Shown: piece by piece, positions 33,283 through 43,808 of the stretch
Numbering within the stretch: position 1 is the stretch's first letter
How the letters are laid out: each line of letters begins with the position of its first letter
From: Bacillota bacterium
GTDB lineage: Bacteria; Bacillota; Clostridia; Lachnospirales; Anaerotignaceae
Assembly: GCA_021768705.1 (NCBI GenBank)
Contig: JAETUG010000017.1
Location: forward strand, 1 to 50,237
Direction of reading: 5' to 3'
DNA: 50,237 nt
The notes under the pieces: model-generated
Database searches by the model: none
The model's input: the letters and a program-made list of their open reading frames with translations, nothing else
What the model was told of the DNA's origin: nothing
Made by a program: the position numbers and the translations under genes

Positions 33283-33908
33283 TTTCGCCCCTCCTTTCTT
33301 TGCTCGGCTTCGGCTTTGGAATAGGGACAGCCGCAGTAATCCTGACGGTAGAGGTTATACTCTACAGAAAGCTCGCAGGAACGGCGGTAGCCATTCTTTT
33401 TCTTGAAATCGGAGAAGAGATAAGAAACGTCATATTGGTCGCTGATCTCTTTCCCCAATTCGTTCAATACTTGAGCGTTTTTATGGGGGCTGATGGAAAG
33501 GGTAGTGGTAAAATATTCATAACCACCGGCCTTTGCCGCTTTTGCTGCCTCTTCCAACCGCAGACGATAACACTTGAAACAGCGTTCGCCGCCCTCCGGC
33601 TCGGTTTCGTGCCCTTTTGCCAAGGCAAAGAATCGTTCCGGATCATATTTCCCCAGAATGAATTTCACACCCAGCCCCATTTCGCCGATGAGCCGTTCCT
33701 GTTCCTCTGCCCGAAAACGGAATTCTGCTTCGGGGGCGATATTGGGATTATAATAGAAGATCGTGATATCAAAATACTGAGCCAGATATTCCATCACATA
33801 GGAAGAACAAGGCCCACAGCAGCTATGGAGCAGCAGAGAGGGACGTTTGCCTTCCTTTTGCAGGTTTTGTATGGTTTTTTCCAGTACCAGTTGGTAATTT
33901 TGTTTCAA
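33279..33908 (-). CDS. queH: Epoxyqueuosine reductase QueH
   Basis: A 209-residue enzyme of the QueH (DUF208) family, which reduces epoxyqueuosine to queuosine in tRNA, the last step of queuosine synthesis, in place of the cobalamin-dependent QueG. Metal-cluster and active-site motifs are present: LLHSCCGPCSSYV near the N-terminus, CFKCYRLRLEEAA in the middle and DYCGCPYS near the end. I chose the TTG at 33908 (MKQNYQLVLEKTI) because GAGGTG stands six bases before it and the predicted promoter would place the transcript start at about 33935, leaving no leader for the ATG there. It heads the operon queH-eamA-DUF3885. Confidence 0.92.
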   Translation of the reverse strand: MKQNYQLVLEKTIQNLQKEGKRPSLLLHSCCGPCSSYVMEYLAQYFDITIFYYNPNIAPEAEFRFRAEEQERLIGEMGLGVKFILGKYDPERFFALAKGHETEPEGGERCFKCYRLRLEEAAKAAKAGGYEYFTTTLSISPHKNAQVLNELGKEISDQYDVSYLFSDFKKKNGYRRSCELSVEYNLYRQDYCGCPYSKAEAEQRKEGRK

Positions 33909-33942
33909 GGGAGTCACCTCTTTTCTAAAATTCATCCTTCCC

Positions 33943-34002
33943 AGTTTAACAAGAAAAGTGACAGAAGTAAAGAAAAGTCGGATTGTACGAAAAAAAGTAC
34001 AA
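33943..34002 (-). promoter_or_regulatory. queH promoter and nearby inverted repeat
   Basis: On the minus strand TTTACT (33971-33966), 17 bp, TAAACT (33948-33943). Just upstream is an inverted repeat TTGTAC (33983-33988) and GTACAA (33997-34002), 8-bp gap, placed where an upstream regulator could bind. Confidence 0.5.
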
Positions 34003-34249
34003 AAATAATTCACAAAGTTTTGATTTTTGGGAATGGAAAAATAAAAAATTCTGATGAAATTTTAAGAGAAAGGGATGTTGTTTTTGTCTATATTGAAATT
34101 TCGCCAAAAAATCAAGTGTCAAACATCACAGAAAAGGGAGAATATCTATGGATATGACGCCAGACCCGAAAGGAGAACAGGCAATAAAAGAGGGGCTCTG
34201 CCGGAAGATGAAAACCCTGGGATTTCGGGAAATGAGCATAAAAAAAGAC

Positions 34250-34278
34250 TTGACAGAGCCTGCTCGCTATGGTAAAAT
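34250..34278 (+). promoter_or_regulatory. Strong sigma-A promoter of rpoBC
   Basis: Perfect TTGACA (34250-34255), 17-bp spacer, TAAAAT (34273-34278). The leader to rpoB would be about 470 nt. Confidence 0.82.
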
Positions 34279-34437
34279 ATTTCCACATTGGCGAACACGC
34301 ACATCAACCCATGTTGCTATCAAGTATAGCATAGGGAATTCCAAATTTCAACAGAAATTTTGGAAATTGGCACTTTTTACAGGCAAAATGCCTTAGAAAT
34401 GGTCTGAAATGGTGTGGTTTTTGTTCGAACTGTATAA

Positions 34438-34473
34438 GAGCAAGCCGTTTTTGCGGTCTGCTCAAGGTTTTTT
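34438..34473 (+). terminator. Attenuator-like hairpin in the rpoB leader
   Basis: GAGCA (34438-34442) pairs with TGCTC (34459-34463), and GCCG (34444-34447) with CGGT (34454-34457, one G-T pair) inside it. Six T follow at 34468-34473 after AAGG. It would end a transcript of about 190 nt unless read through. Confidence 0.6.
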
Positions 34474-34752
34474 GGAATAGAATTTTTTGAATGAACAGGC
34501 TTTTGTCACGACCTCTGATCAAAGGAGGTGCAGGCAAAGGTCTAGATTTGTTTGGAAAATTCTAAATTTTTGTCTGGAAGAGAGCGATACAGCCGTCGGC
34601 ACTTTGTGCTTGCATGGAAGTACAGGCGGATATATGACATCTTCTTTTCAGAATTTGTAAGAAATAAAATGATTTTGCGATCCCGCAAATTCTTTTATCC
34701 GCTTCACAGCGGCGATTTTGTCGGTGCAGTTTAGATTACGAGAGGTGACAAG

Positions 34753-37700
34753 ATGGAAAAAAACAGAATTCGTGCACTTCACCTTGGTGACACGACCAGA
34801 ATCAGTTATTCCAAAATCAACGAAGTTCTGGAAATGCCCAACCTGATTGAAGTGCAGAAGAACAGCTATCAGTGGTTTTTGGACGAAGGCTTGAAAGAAG
34901 TATTTGAGGATATTTCCCCTATTACAGATTTCAGCGGCAATCTGATACTGGAATTTGTCGATTTTTCTTTGGATTCCGAACCCAAATACTCTATTGAAGA
35001 ATGCAAAGAAAGAGACGCGACTTATGCCGCATCTCTGAAGGTGAAGGCAAGACTTTACAATAGAGAACTGGATGAACTGAAGGAACAGGAAATCTTTATG
35101 GGCGATTTCCCTCTGATGACAGAAACAGGTACATTCATCATCAATGGTGCGGAACGTGTTATCGTCAGCCAGTTGGTTCGTTCCCCCGGTATCTATTATG
35201 CATCTGATTTCGATAAAGTCGGCAAGAAGCTGCTTTCCTCCACAGTCATCCCTAACAGGGGTGCTTGGCTGGAATATGAAACAGATTCCAACGACGTATT
35301 TTATGTAAGAGTTGACCGTACCAGAAAGGTTCCCGTATCCGTTCTGATCAGAGCCATGGGCGTTGGCACCGATGCGGAGATCATCGATCTGTTTGGTGAA
35401 GAACCTAAGATTCTGGCAACATTGGAAAAAGACGTAGCAAAATCCAACGAAGAAGGTTTGATCGAGATTTATAAGAAACTGCGTCCCGGCGAACCTCCTA
35501 CCGTAGAAAGCTCCGCTTCCCTGCTGAATGGTATGTTCTTCGATCCCAAGAGATATGACCTGGCAAAAGTAGGTCGTTATAAATTCAACAAAAAACTGGC
35601 ACTGAGAAACCGTATCCGTGGTGCAGTGCTGGCTGAAAACGTAGTTGACCCTATGACAGGTGAAGTCGTAGCAGAAGAAGGCGCTGTCCTGACAATGGAA
35701 CTGTGCGACCAGATCCAGGATACAGGCGTGGGCTACCTTTATATCGCAGTAGAAGATAAAAAAGTGAAGATCCTGAGCAACCAGGCTGTTGCCATCGATT
35801 CTTATATTGAAGAATTTGGTCTGAGCGCAGAGGAACTGGGCATCAAGGAAAGAGTTTACTATCCTATGCTGGCGAAACTGCTGGAAGAAAACGAAACAGC
35901 AGAAGAACTGAAAGCAGCCATCAAGGAAAACATCCACGAACTGCTGCCTAAGCACATCACACTGGAAGATATCTTCGCTTCCATCAACTATGTGATCCAT
36001 TTGGACTATGGCTACGGCAATGTAGACGATATCGACCATCTGGGCAACAGACGTATCCGTTCCGTTGGCGAACTGCTGCAGAACCAGTTCCGTATCGGTC
36101 TGTCCAGAATGGAAAGAGTGGTTCGTGAAAGAATGACGACACAGGATCTGGCAGTGGTAACACCTCAGGCGTTGATCAACGTGCGTCCCGTCACAGCTGC
36201 GATCAAAGAATTCTTCGGCAGTTCTCAGCTGTCTCAGTTCATGGACCAGAATAACCCTCTGTCTGAACTGACACATAAGAGAAGACTGTCTGCACTGGGT
36301 CCCGGCGGTCTGTCCAGAGAAAGAGCCGGCTTCGAAGTGCGAGATGTTCACCATTCTCACTACGGCAGAATGTGCCCTATCGAAACACCAGAAGGTCCTA
36401 ACATCGGTCTGATCAATACACTGGCAACATTTGCCCGCATCAACGAATACGGCTTCATCGAAGCACCCTACAGAGTGGTTGACCACAGCGGCGAGGAACC
36501 CCGTGTAACAGATGAATTCATCTACGTAACAGCAGATGAAGAAGAAAACTACAACGTAGCGCAGGCGAATGAACCTCTGGATGCAGAAGGTCACTTTGTG
36601 CATAAGAAAGTATCCGGTCGTCATAAAGAAGACATCATCGAAGTGGACAGAAGCCAGGTTCATCTGATGGACGTATCCCCTAAGCAGATGGTTTCCGTTG
36701 CGACAGCGTTGATCCCCTTCCTGGAAAACGATGACGCGAACCGTGCGCTGATGGGTTCCAACATGCAGCGTCAGGCCGTTCCTCTGCTGGTGACAGATTC
36801 TCCTATCGTCGGCACAGGTATGGAATATAAAACAGCGAAAGACTCCGGTATCTGCGCTATTGCGAAAAACAGCGGTATCGTAGAAAGAGTTTCCGCTGAT
36901 GAAGTCGTGATCAGAAACGATAACTCTCAGAGAGATGTATATAAATTGGTAAAATACCAGAGAAGTAACCAGAGTACTTGCCTGAACCAGAAGCCTATCG
37001 TAGACCTGGGGCAGAGAGTAGAAGTTGGTCAGATCATCGCCGATGGTGCGTCCACCTGCAAGGGTGAACTGGCACTGGGCAAAAACCCTCTGATCGGTTT
37101 CATGACATGGGAAGGTTACAACTACGAAGACGCCGTTCTGCTGAGCGAAAAACTGGTGCAGGAGGACGTTTACACATCCGTTCATATCAGTGAATTTGAA
37201 GCAGATGCCAGAGATACGAAACTGGGACCTGAAGAAATCACAAGAGATATCCCCAACGTTGGTGAAGATGCTCTGAAAGACCTGGATGAAAGAGGTATCA
37301 TCCGCATCGGTGCGGAAGTTCGCCCCAATGACATCCTGGTTGGTAAGGTAACACCGAAGGGCGAAACAGAACTGACAGCAGAAGAAAGACTGCTGCGTGC
37401 CATCTTCGGCGAAAAAGCAAGAGAAGTCAGAGATACTTCCCTGCGTGTTCCTCACGGCGAAACAGGTATCATCGTGGATGTAAAAGTATTCACAAGAGAA
37501 AACGGCGATGATGTAGGCCCCGGCGTAAACCAGCTGGTACGTGTTTATATCGCCCAGAAACGTAAAATTTCCGTTGGTGACAAGATGGCTGGTCGTCACG
37601 GCAACAAGGGTGTTGTTTCCCGTGTACTGCCTGTAGAAGATATGCCTTTCCTGCCCAACGGTCGTCCCCTGGATATCGTGCTGAACCCTCTGGGTATTCC

Positions 37701-38607
37701 TTCCCGTATGAATATCGGGCAGGTATTGGAGACCCACCTGTCCCTGGCTGCAAAGGCACTGGGCTGGAAGATCAGCACACCCGTATTCGATGGTGCTAAC
37801 GAGATCGACATCATGGATACACTGGAAATGGCAAATGACTATGTCAACACAAGCTGGGAAGAATTCTCCGAAAAATGGAAACCCCTGCTGAATGGCGACA
37901 TTTATGATGAACTGTATGCAAACAGAGACCACAGAGAAGAATGGAAGGGTGTTGCCCTGGGCAGAGATGGTAAGGTTCAGTTGAGAGACGGACGCAGCGG
38001 CGAACCCTTCGACAACCGTGTCACTATCGGCTTCATGCATTATCTGAAACTGCACCACCTGGTAGACGAAAAGATCCACGCCCGTTCCACAGGCCCTTAC
38101 TCTTTGGTTACACAGCAGCCTCTGGGTGGCAAAGCCCAGTTCGGCGGTCAGCGTTTCGGTGAAATGGAAGTTTGGGCGCTGGAAGCATACGGCGCAGCTT
38201 ACACGCTGCAGGAAATCCTGACAGTGAAATCCGACGATATCGTTGGTCGTGTGAAAACTTACGAAGCCATCGTAAAAGGCGAAAACATCCCCGAACCCGG
38301 CGTTCCCGAATCCTTCAAGGTTCTGCTGAAAGAACTGCAGTCCCTGGCACTGGATATCCGCGTGCTGCGGGAAGACCAGACAGAAGTTGAGATCAAGGAA
38401 TGCATCGAAGATGTGGATGATCTGAATGTCAACATCGATGGGTATGAAGAGGATGAGTACCATCGTCCCCGTCCTATGACAGCAGAAGAAGAGCTGAGAG
38501 ACTTCCTCTTCGACGATGAAGAAGGCGTTGTGGCTGACAACAGCGATCTGCTTTCCGATGACTATGCCGGCGATGATGATTACGACGACTATGAGGATGA
38601 AGAATAA
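34753..38607 (+). CDS. rpoB: RNA polymerase beta subunit
   Basis: A 1284-residue beta subunit, full length. It starts [21 protein letters not shown]; the ATG follows GAGGTGAC. The rifampicin region begins at Gly489 ([18 protein letters not shown], then [13 protein letters not shown]) and matches the E. coli wild-type residues at the positions equivalent to Asp516, His526, Arg529 and Ser531, so no resistance change is seen. The C-terminal part includes [18 protein letters not shown] and the conserved [26 protein letters not shown]. It ends in a very acidic tail (about 60 residues, rich in Asp/Glu), common in Firmicutes. rpoC follows after 17 bp. Confidence 0.98.
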   Translation: MEKNRIRALHLGDTTRISYSKINEVLEMPNLIEVQKNSYQWFLDEGLKEVFEDISPITDFSGNLILEFVDFSLDSEPKYSIEECKERDATYAASLKVKARLYNRELDELKEQEIFMGDFPLMTETGTFIINGAERVIVSQLVRSPGIYYASDFDKVGKKLLSSTVIPNRGAWLEYETDSNDVFYVRVDRTRKVPVSVLIRAMGVGTDAEIIDLFGEEPKILATLEKDVAKSNEEGLIEIYKKLRPGEPPTVESSASLLNGMFFDPKRYDLAKVGRYKFNKKLALRNRIRGAVLAENVVDPMTGEVVAEEGAVLTMELCDQIQDTGVGYLYIAVEDKKVKILSNQAVAIDSYIEEFGLSAEELGIKERVYYPMLAKLLEENETAEELKAAIKENIHELLPKHITLEDIFASINYVIHLDYGYGNVDDIDHLGNRRIRSVGELLQNQFRIGLSRMERVVRERMTTQDLAVVTPQALINVRPVTAAIKEFFGSSQLSQFMDQNNPLSELTHKRRLSALGPGGLSRERAGFEVRDVHHSHYGRMCPIETPEGPNIGLINTLATFARINEYGFIEAPYRVVDHSGEEPRVTDEFIYVTADEEENYNVAQANEPLDAEGHFVHKKVSGRHKEDIIEVDRSQVHLMDVSPKQMVSVATALIPFLENDDANRALMGSNMQRQAVPLLVTDSPIVGTGMEYKTAKDSGICAIAKNSGIVERVSADEVVIRNDNSQRDVYKLVKYQRSNQSTCLNQKPIVDLGQRVEVGQIIADGASTCKGELALGKNPLIGFMTWEGYNYEDAVLLSEKLVQEDVYTSVHISEFEADARDTKLGPEEITRDIPNVGEDALKDLDERGIIRIGAEVRPNDILVGKVTPKGETELTAEERLLRAIFGEKAREVRDTSLRVPHGETGIIVDVKVFTRENGDDVGPGVNQLVRVYIAQKRKISVGDKMAGRHGNKGVVSRVLPVEDMPFLPNGRPLDIVLNPLGIPSRMNIGQVLETHLSLAAKALGWKISTPVFDGANEIDIMDTLEMANDYVNTSWEEFSEKWKPLLNGDIYDELYANRDHREEWKGVALGRDGKVQLRDGRSGEPFDNRVTIGFMHYLKLHHLVDEKIHARSTGPYSLVTQQPLGGKAQFGGQRFGEMEVWALEAYGAAYTLQEILTVKSDDIVGRVKTYEAIVKGENIPEPGVPESFKVLLKELQSLALDIRVLREDQTEVEIKECIEDVDDLNVNIDGYEEDEYHRPRPMTAEEELRDFLFDDEEGVVADNSDLLSDDYAGDDDYDDYEDEE

Positions 38608-38624
38608 GAAAGGAGAACAAACCC

Positions 38625-41600
38625 ATGAGCACACAGAATACAGATCAGGGAATCGTATTTGATTCCATCAAGATTGGTTTGGCATCTCCCGAAAAAATCC
38701 ATGAATGGTCCAGAGGTGAAGTAAAAAAACCTGAAACCATCAACTATAGAACACTGAAACCTGAAAAGGACGGTCTGTTCTGCGAAAGAATTTTCGGGCC
38801 CACAAAAGACTGGGAATGTCATTGTGGTAAATATAAAAGAATCCGTTACAAAGGCGTTGTCTGCGACCGCTGCGGCGTTGAAGTAACAAAAGCAAAAGTA
38901 AGACGTGAGAGAATGGGCCACATCGAGCTGGCTGCTCCCGTTTCCCATATCTGGTATTTCAAGGGTATCCCTTCCAGAATGGGCCTGATCCTTTCCATGA
39001 GCCCCAGAGCTCTGGAAAAGGTTCTGTACTTTGCTTCCTATATCGTACTGGATGCAGGCGATACAGAACTGCAGTACAAACAGCTCTTGACAGAAAGAGA
39101 ATACAGAGAAGCGTATGATAAATATGGCAATGCTTTCGAAGCAGCTATGGGTGCAGAGGCCATCAAAAAGCTGCTGCAGGATATCGATCTGGAAAAGGAA
39201 TCCGCAGAACTGAAAGCACAGCTGCAGGATACAACAGGTCAGAAACGTGTTCGTATCATCAAGAAGCTGGAAGTTATTGAAAGCTTCCGTCTTTCCGGCA
39301 ACAAGCCTGAATGGATGATTCTGGATGCCATCCCGGTTATCCCTCCCGATATCCGTCCTATGGTACAGCTGGATGGCGGTCGTTTCGCAACCAGTGACCT
39401 GAATGATTTGTACAGAAGAGTTATCAACAGAAACAACCGTCTGAAAAGACTGCTGGATCTGGGCGCGCCTGATATCATCGTAAGAAACGAAAAGAGAATG
39501 CTGCAGGAAGCAGTTGACGCTCTGATCGATAATGGTCGCCGTGGCCGTCCTGTAACAGGCCCCGGTAACCGTGCTCTGAAATCCCTGTCCGATATGCTGA
39601 AGGGGAAACAGGGTCGTTTCCGTCAGAACCTGCTGGGCAAACGTGTTGACTACTCCGGTCGTTCTGTAATCGTTGTAGGCCCCGAACTGAAAATCTATCA
39701 GTGTGGTCTGCCCAAAGAAATGGCTATCGAACTGTTCAAGCCCTTCGTAATGAAGAAACTGGTGGAAGACGGTCTGGCTCACAACATCAAATCTGCAAAG
39801 AGAATGGTAGAAAGACTGCAGACAGAAGTTTGGGACATCTTGGAAGATGTCATCAAAGAACATCCTGTTATGCTGAACCGTGCGCCGACCCTGCATAGAT
39901 TGGGTATTCAGGCATTCGAACCCGTACTGGTAGAAGGCCGTGCCATCAAGCTGCACCCTCTGGTATGTACTGCGTACAACGCCGACTTCGACGGTGACCA
40001 GATGGCGGTTCACGTGCCTCTGAGCGTGGAAGCCCAGGCGGAATGTCGTTTCCTGCTGCTGTCTCCCAACAACCTGCTGAAACCTTCCGATGGTGCGCCC
40101 GTAACCGTACCTTCTCAGGATATGATTCTGGGTATGTACTACCTGACACTGGAAAGAGAAGACCTGAATCAAAAATACGAAGCAGATATTGTTGATGCAG
40201 AAGGCAACGTTATCAAAAAAGCCGGCGATATCATTATCAAATCCTTCAAGGATGAAAAAGAAGCAATGCTGGCTTATGATAACCACGAGGTTTATCTGCA
40301 GGAGATCATCAGGGTCAGAAGAACACTGGAATTTGACGGCGTGATGGAAACAAAGATGGTCAAGACAACAGTTGGCCGTATTATCTTCAATGAAGCCATT
40401 CCTCAGAATCTGGGCTATGTTGACAGAACAAACGACGAAACAAAATTTGATTATGAGATCGGTTTCCTGGTTGACAAAAAAGGCATCGGTAAGGTCATCA
40501 ACAAATGTATCAACCGCTGCGGCGCAACAGAAACTGCATCCGTTCTGGATAAGATTAAATCTCTGGGCTACAAATTCTCCACAAGGGCTGCTATGACTGT
40601 ATCTGTATCCGATATGGAAATTCCTAAGGAAAAGGCAGAATACCTGGCAGAAGCAGAAGAAAAAGTAGACCTGATCACAAGAAAATTCAGACGTGGTCTG
40701 ATGACAGACGAAGAACGTCACCAGAAAGTCATCGAAGCATGGAACATTGCCGATGATAAGATCACAGCAGCTCTGCTGGCTGGTCTGGGGAAATATAACA
40801 ACATTTATATGATGGCAAACTCCGGTGCCCGTGGTTCCAACAGACAGATCAAACAGCTGGCTGGTATGCGTGGTCTGATGGCATCCCCTAACGGCGGTAT
40901 CATCGAGCTGCCCATTAAAGCGAACTTCCGTGAAGGTCTGTCCGTACTGGAATACTTCATTTCCGCCCACGGTGCTCGTAAAGGTCTGACCGATACAGCT
41001 CTGAAGACAGCCGACTCCGGTTATCTGACCCGTCGTCTGGTAGACGTTTCCCAGGATATCATCGTAAGAGAATGGGATTGCTGCGAAGGCAGAAACATTG
41101 AAACACCCTGCATGGAAATCTCCGCATTCATGGATGGCAACGAAGTGATCGAAGGTCTGCAGGATCGTATCCGCGGCAGATGGTCTGCTTACGATATCAT
41201 CCACCCTGAAACAGGCGAGATCATTGTTCCCGCTGACACTATGATCACAGTAGATCAGGCAGAAGCGGTAGAAAAAGCAGGCGTGAAGAAGGTATGGATC
41301 AGAACTGTACTGACCTGCCGTTCCGAAGTGGGTATCTGTGCGAAGTGCTATGGTGCAAACATGGCTTCCGGCAGATATGTGCGCATCGGTGAATCCGTAG
41401 GTATCATCGCAGCGCAGTCCATCGGTGAACCCGGTACACAGCTGACTATGCGTACCTTCCACACAGGCGGTATCGCCGGCGATGACATCACACAGGGTCT
41501 TCCTCGTGTCGAAGAATTGTTTGAAGCAAGAAAACCTAAGGGTCTTGCGATTATCGCGGAATTTGGCGGCCGTGTCACACTGAATGATACAAAGAAAAAA

Positions 41601-42272
41601 CGTGAAGTGATTATTACAAACCTGGAAACAGGCGAAACCAAGGATTATCTGATTCCTTACGGTTCCAGAATCAAGGTTTACGATGGCGATGTGATTGAAG
41701 CCGGTGACGAAATCACAGAAGGTAGCGTAAACCCTCATGATATCCTGAAGATCAAAGGCTTGAGAGGCGTTCAGGACTATATGATCCAGGAAGTACAGCG
41801 TGTTTACCGCCTGCAGGGTGTAGAAATCAGTGACAAACACATCGAAGTTATCGTTCGTCAGATGTTGAAGCGTGTGAAGATCGAAGAAAACGGTGATACA
41901 GATTTCCTGCCCGGCTCTCTGGTTGACTGGCTGACCTTTGAAAATACAAATGCCGCCCTGGAAGCAGAGGGCAAAGAACCTGCAAAAGGCACAAGAGTGC
42001 TGCTGGGTATCACAAAGGCATCCTTGGCAACGGATTCCTTCCTGTCTGCGGCTTCCTTCCAGGAAACAACCCGTGTTCTGACAGAAGCAGCCATCAAGGG
42101 CAAGATCGACCCTCTGATCGGCTTGAAGGAAAACGTTATCATCGGTAAGCTGATCCCTGCCGGTACCGGCATGACCAGATACCGCAATATCGAGATTTCC
42201 TCCGAAGAGGAAGAAGAAACAACAGTGCCTGAGGAAGACATTGTATATATTGATGAGGATGAAATGGTATAA
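38625..42272 (+). CDS. rpoC: RNA polymerase beta' subunit
   Basis: A 1215-residue beta' subunit, full length. The N-terminal zinc ribbon uses Cys65, Cys67, Cys80 and Cys83 (ECHCGKYKR ... VVCDRCG). The catalytic Mg2+ loop [12 protein letters not shown] spans residues 452-463 with Asp454, Asp456 and Asp458. The second zinc site is in [15 protein letters not shown]. The trigger-loop region is [33 protein letters not shown] precedes the ATG. The C-terminus ends in an acidic tail [20 protein letters not shown]. It is followed by a 12-bp hairpin and then the separate rpsL promoter. Confidence 0.98.
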   Translation: MSTQNTDQGIVFDSIKIGLASPEKIHEWSRGEVKKPETINYRTLKPEKDGLFCERIFGPTKDWECHCGKYKRIRYKGVVCDRCGVEVTKAKVRRERMGHIELAAPVSHIWYFKGIPSRMGLILSMSPRALEKVLYFASYIVLDAGDTELQYKQLLTEREYREAYDKYGNAFEAAMGAEAIKKLLQDIDLEKESAELKAQLQDTTGQKRVRIIKKLEVIESFRLSGNKPEWMILDAIPVIPPDIRPMVQLDGGRFATSDLNDLYRRVINRNNRLKRLLDLGAPDIIVRNEKRMLQEAVDALIDNGRRGRPVTGPGNRALKSLSDMLKGKQGRFRQNLLGKRVDYSGRSVIVVGPELKIYQCGLPKEMAIELFKPFVMKKLVEDGLAHNIKSAKRMVERLQTEVWDILEDVIKEHPVMLNRAPTLHRLGIQAFEPVLVEGRAIKLHPLVCTAYNADFDGDQMAVHVPLSVEAQAECRFLLLSPNNLLKPSDGAPVTVPSQDMILGMYYLTLEREDLNQKYEADIVDAEGNVIKKAGDIIIKSFKDEKEAMLAYDNHEVYLQEIIRVRRTLEFDGVMETKMVKTTVGRIIFNEAIPQNLGYVDRTNDETKFDYEIGFLVDKKGIGKVINKCINRCGATETASVLDKIKSLGYKFSTRAAMTVSVSDMEIPKEKAEYLAEAEEKVDLITRKFRRGLMTDEERHQKVIEAWNIADDKITAALLAGLGKYNNIYMMANSGARGSNRQIKQLAGMRGLMASPNGGIIELPIKANFREGLSVLEYFISAHGARKGLTDTALKTADSGYLTRRLVDVSQDIIVREWDCCEGRNIETPCMEISAFMDGNEVIEGLQDRIRGRWSAYDIIHPETGEIIVPADTMITVDQAEAVEKAGVKKVWIRTVLTCRSEVGICAKCYGANMASGRYVRIGESVGIIAAQSIGEPGTQLTMRTFHTGGIAGDDITQGLPRVEELFEARKPKGLAIIAEFGGRVTLNDTKKKREVIITNLETGETKDYLIPYGSRIKVYDGDVIEAGDEITEGSVNPHDILKIKGLRGVQDYMIQEVQRVYRLQGVEISDKHIEVIVRQMLKRVKIEENGDTDFLPGSLVDWLTFENTNAALEAEGKEPAKGTRVLLGITKASLATDSFLSAASFQETTRVLTEAAIKGKIDPLIGLKENVIIGKLIPAGTGMTRYRNIEISSEEEEETTVPEEDIVYIDEDEMV

Positions 42273-42278
42273 GTAAAA

Positions 42279-42307
42279 AATAGGACTTCCTTTTAGGAAG
42301 TCCTATT
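42279..42307 (+). terminator. Hairpin after rpoC
   Basis: AATAGGACTTCC (42279-42290) pairs perfectly with GGAAGTCCTATT (42296-42307), loop of 5, six bases after the stop. The T tract is poor, so it may be a partial terminator or a transcript-stabilising stem. Confidence 0.72.
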
Positions 42308-42384
42308 CTTGAATGGAAGTAAAGTCCTGGGAAGATAAAAGAGGAAAAAATGCAGAAAAAAGCTGATATTTCAAAGAAAAATTC

Positions 42385-42413
42385 TTGACTTTTCCTTTTG
42401 GCAATGATAGAAT
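42385..42413 (+). promoter_or_regulatory. Promoter of rpsL-rpsG-fusA
   Basis: TTGACT (42385-42390), 17-bp spacer, TAGAAT (42408-42413). The leader of about 100 nt holds a stem CTTTACGGGCT/AGCCTGTAAG (42428-42438 with 42449-42458) that could be an autoregulatory or stabilising element. Confidence 0.78.
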
Positions 42414-42522
42414 TTCCTAGTGTCCAGCTTTACGGGCTTTTCTAAGCGAGCCTGTAAGATGGATCAAGTTCAGAAAAATTGCAATTTGCAGATGTATTAT
42501 TTTTTATAAGGAGGTGCAGTTA

Positions 42523-42945
42523 ATGCCTACGTTTAACCAGTTAGTAAGAAAAGGCAGAAAAACTGTTGAGAAAAAATCTACAGCACCCGCTCTGCAGAAA
42601 GGTTTGAACTCCCTGCAGAAAAAAGCAACAGACGTATCTTCTCCCCAGAAGAGAGGCGTTTGCACAGCGGTAAAAACTTCCACACCTAAGAAGCCTAACT
42701 CTGCTCTGAGAAAGATCGCCAGAGTTCGTCTGTCCAACGGTATCGAAGTTACAGCATATATCCCCGGTGAAGGCCACAACCTGCAGGAACACTCCGTTGT
42801 TCTGATCAGAGGCGGTAGAGTAAAAGACCTTCCTGGTGTACGTTACCACATCGTAAGAGGTACTCTGGATACAGCCGGCGTTGCAAACAGAATGCAGGCT
42901 CGTTCCAAATACGGCGCAAAACGCCCTAAAGCAGCGAAGAAGTAA
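42523..42945 (+). CDS. rpsL: Ribosomal protein S12
   Basis: A 140-residue S12, part of the decoding centre of the 30S subunit. It starts [20 protein letters not shown]; the ATG at 42523 follows AAGGAGG, and an in-frame GTG nine bases before it lies within that site. After [10 protein letters not shown] it carries about 13 extra residues ([13 protein letters not shown]) compared with the ~124-126-residue form, as I recall for Lachnospiraceae. The streptomycin-relevant Lys residues in [11 protein letters not shown] and GGRVKDLPG are wild type. The C-terminus [12 protein letters not shown] is normal. Confidence 0.98.
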   Translation: MPTFNQLVRKGRKTVEKKSTAPALQKGLNSLQKKATDVSSPQKRGVCTAVKTSTPKKPNSALRKIARVRLSNGIEVTAYIPGEGHNLQEHSVVLIRGGRVKDLPGVRYHIVRGTLDTAGVANRMQARSKYGAKRPKAAKK

Positions 42946-42995
42946 TTCCGACTGCGGGAACAAATTTTTAAAAAAGACAAATCTAATTAGTAGAA

Positions 42996-43088
42996 ATGCC
43001 TTATACAGATCAATACAATCTGCGATTGCTTAGACGAGATATACGTTGACGAAGATAAGGCATGAAAACACGGACATTAAGGGCCGTG
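42996..43088 (+). ncRNA. Structured intercistronic RNA between rpsL and rpsG
   Basis: ATGCCTTAT (42996-43004) pairs with ATAAGGCAT (43055-43063), enclosing a smaller hairpin CAGAT/ATCTG (43006-43010 with 43018-43022) or the alternative CAATC/GATTG. Next comes CACGG/CCGTG (43069-43073 with 43084-43088). In E. coli the S7 protein binds the rpsL-rpsG gap to repress translation; this could be the clostridial counterpart. The pairing is seen, the function is inferred. Confidence 0.55.
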
Positions 43089-43130
43089 AAGTACCGAGAA
43101 TAGTATTTATTCATCAAGGAGGGAAGAATC

Positions 43131-43601
43131 GTGCCTAGAAAAGGACATGTAGCAAAAAGAGAGGTCTTGGCCGATCCTATTTACAACAGCAAGCTGGTGA
43201 CAAAGCTGATCAACAGCATCATGCTGGATGGTAAGAAGGGTGTAGCTGAAAAGATCGTTTACGGTGCATTCGAAAAAGTAGCAGAAAAAACAGGAAAAGA
43301 TGCTCTGGAAGCTTTCGAAGAAGCTCTGGGCAATGTAATGCCTGTGCTGGAAGTTAAAGCACGCCGTGTAGGTGGTGCTACTTACCAGGTACCTATGGAA
43401 ATCAGACCTGAAAGAAGACAGACACTGGGTCTGAGATGGATCACACTGTATTCCAGAAAACGCGGCGAAAAGACAATGGTAGACCGTCTGGCTGGCGAAA
43501 TCCTGGACGCTCTGAACAACGCCGGCGGCGCTTGCAAGAGAAAAGACGAAATGCACAAAATGGCAGAAGCAAACAAAGCTTTCTCTCATTTCAAATGGTA
43601 A
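43131..43601 (+). CDS. rpsG: Ribosomal protein S7
   Basis: A 156-residue S7, which nucleates the 30S head and contacts the exit-site tRNA. It starts with GTG, read as [20 protein letters not shown], after AGGAGGG. Conserved phrases: [52 protein letters not shown] and [14 protein letters not shown] at the end. The length is that of the usual bacterial protein. The GTG start may lower translation and allow autoregulation with the upstream RNA structure. It is 185 bp after rpsL. Confidence 0.98.
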   Translation: MPRKGHVAKREVLADPIYNSKLVTKLINSIMLDGKKGVAEKIVYGAFEKVAEKTGKDALEAFEEALGNVMPVLEVKARRVGGATYQVPMEIRPERRQTLGLRWITLYSRKRGEKTMVDRLAGEILDALNNAGGACKRKDEMHKMAEANKAFSHFKW

Positions 43602-43616
43602 GAATTTCCGTAAAAG

Positions 43617-43773
43617 CGTTGTCCATGAACGTAGTAGCATAACTGCTTGCAGGCATTTGCCTGCGGACATGAGACAGCCTTACGAATATGATCAACTGCA
43701 TAGCAGTTGGTTTTTGGAAAAAAATGAATGGAAACCGGGTAATATGGAAAGGCTATTTCATAGTCTTTCCATA
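43617..43773 (+). promoter_or_regulatory. Structured rpsG-fusA intercistronic region with a degenerate repeat relative
   Basis: Four stems are seen: an outer TGTCC/GGACA (43620-43624 with 43665-43669) enclosing GCAGGC/GCCTGC (43649-43654 with 43659-43664), then CAACTGC/GCAGTTG (43693-43699 with 43703-43709) followed by GTTTTT, which resembles a weak terminator, and ATGGAAAG/CTTTCCAT (about 43744-43772) just before the fusA ribosome site. The blocks TGCTTGCA and CAGCCTTACGAAT match, in the same order, the repeat units at 7784-8025, but with 30-40 bp between them missing. It may be an internally deleted copy of that repeat. Confidence 0.5.
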
Positions 43774-43808
43774 AACCTGATTATGACTACAAAAAGGAGG
43801 ATTCCACA

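Larger units (their letters stand above)
34003..34752. other. rpoB upstream region and long leader
   Basis: This 750-bp gap holds no supported gene; short open frames at 34148-34396 and 34552-34734 lack family resemblance. It carries the promoter at 34250-34278, a small hairpin AGGCA/TGCCT (34381-34393), the attenuator-like hairpin at 34438-34473, an orphan Shine-Dalgarno AAAGGAGG (34521-34528) whose GAGGT can pair with ACCTC at 34511-34515, and a hairpin TTTGCG/CGCAAA (34674-34679 with 34684-34689). rplJ and rplL, usual neighbours of rpoB, are absent. Confidence 0.6.

Noticed and set aside
34148-34396. An 82-codon frame before rpoB with a plausible Shine-Dalgarno
   Set aside because: It overlaps the consensus rpoBC promoter, has no recognisable family, and its right half is AT-rich leader sequence. 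It could be a remnant, but I cannot support it as a gene.
34552-34734. A 60-codon frame in the rpoB leader downstream of a strong Shine-Dalgarno
   Set aside because: It would need a TTG start more than 20 bases past the ribosome site, and the translation resembles no protein.
34648-38634. A ~1300-codon open frame on the minus strand opposite rpoB
   Set aside because: Its translation is compositionally odd (rich in Cys, His, Phe and Gln) with no family motifs, and it mirrors the codon bias of rpoB. Similar long antisense frames lie opposite rpoC, gdhA, fusA, tuf and acd and are rejected for the same reason.
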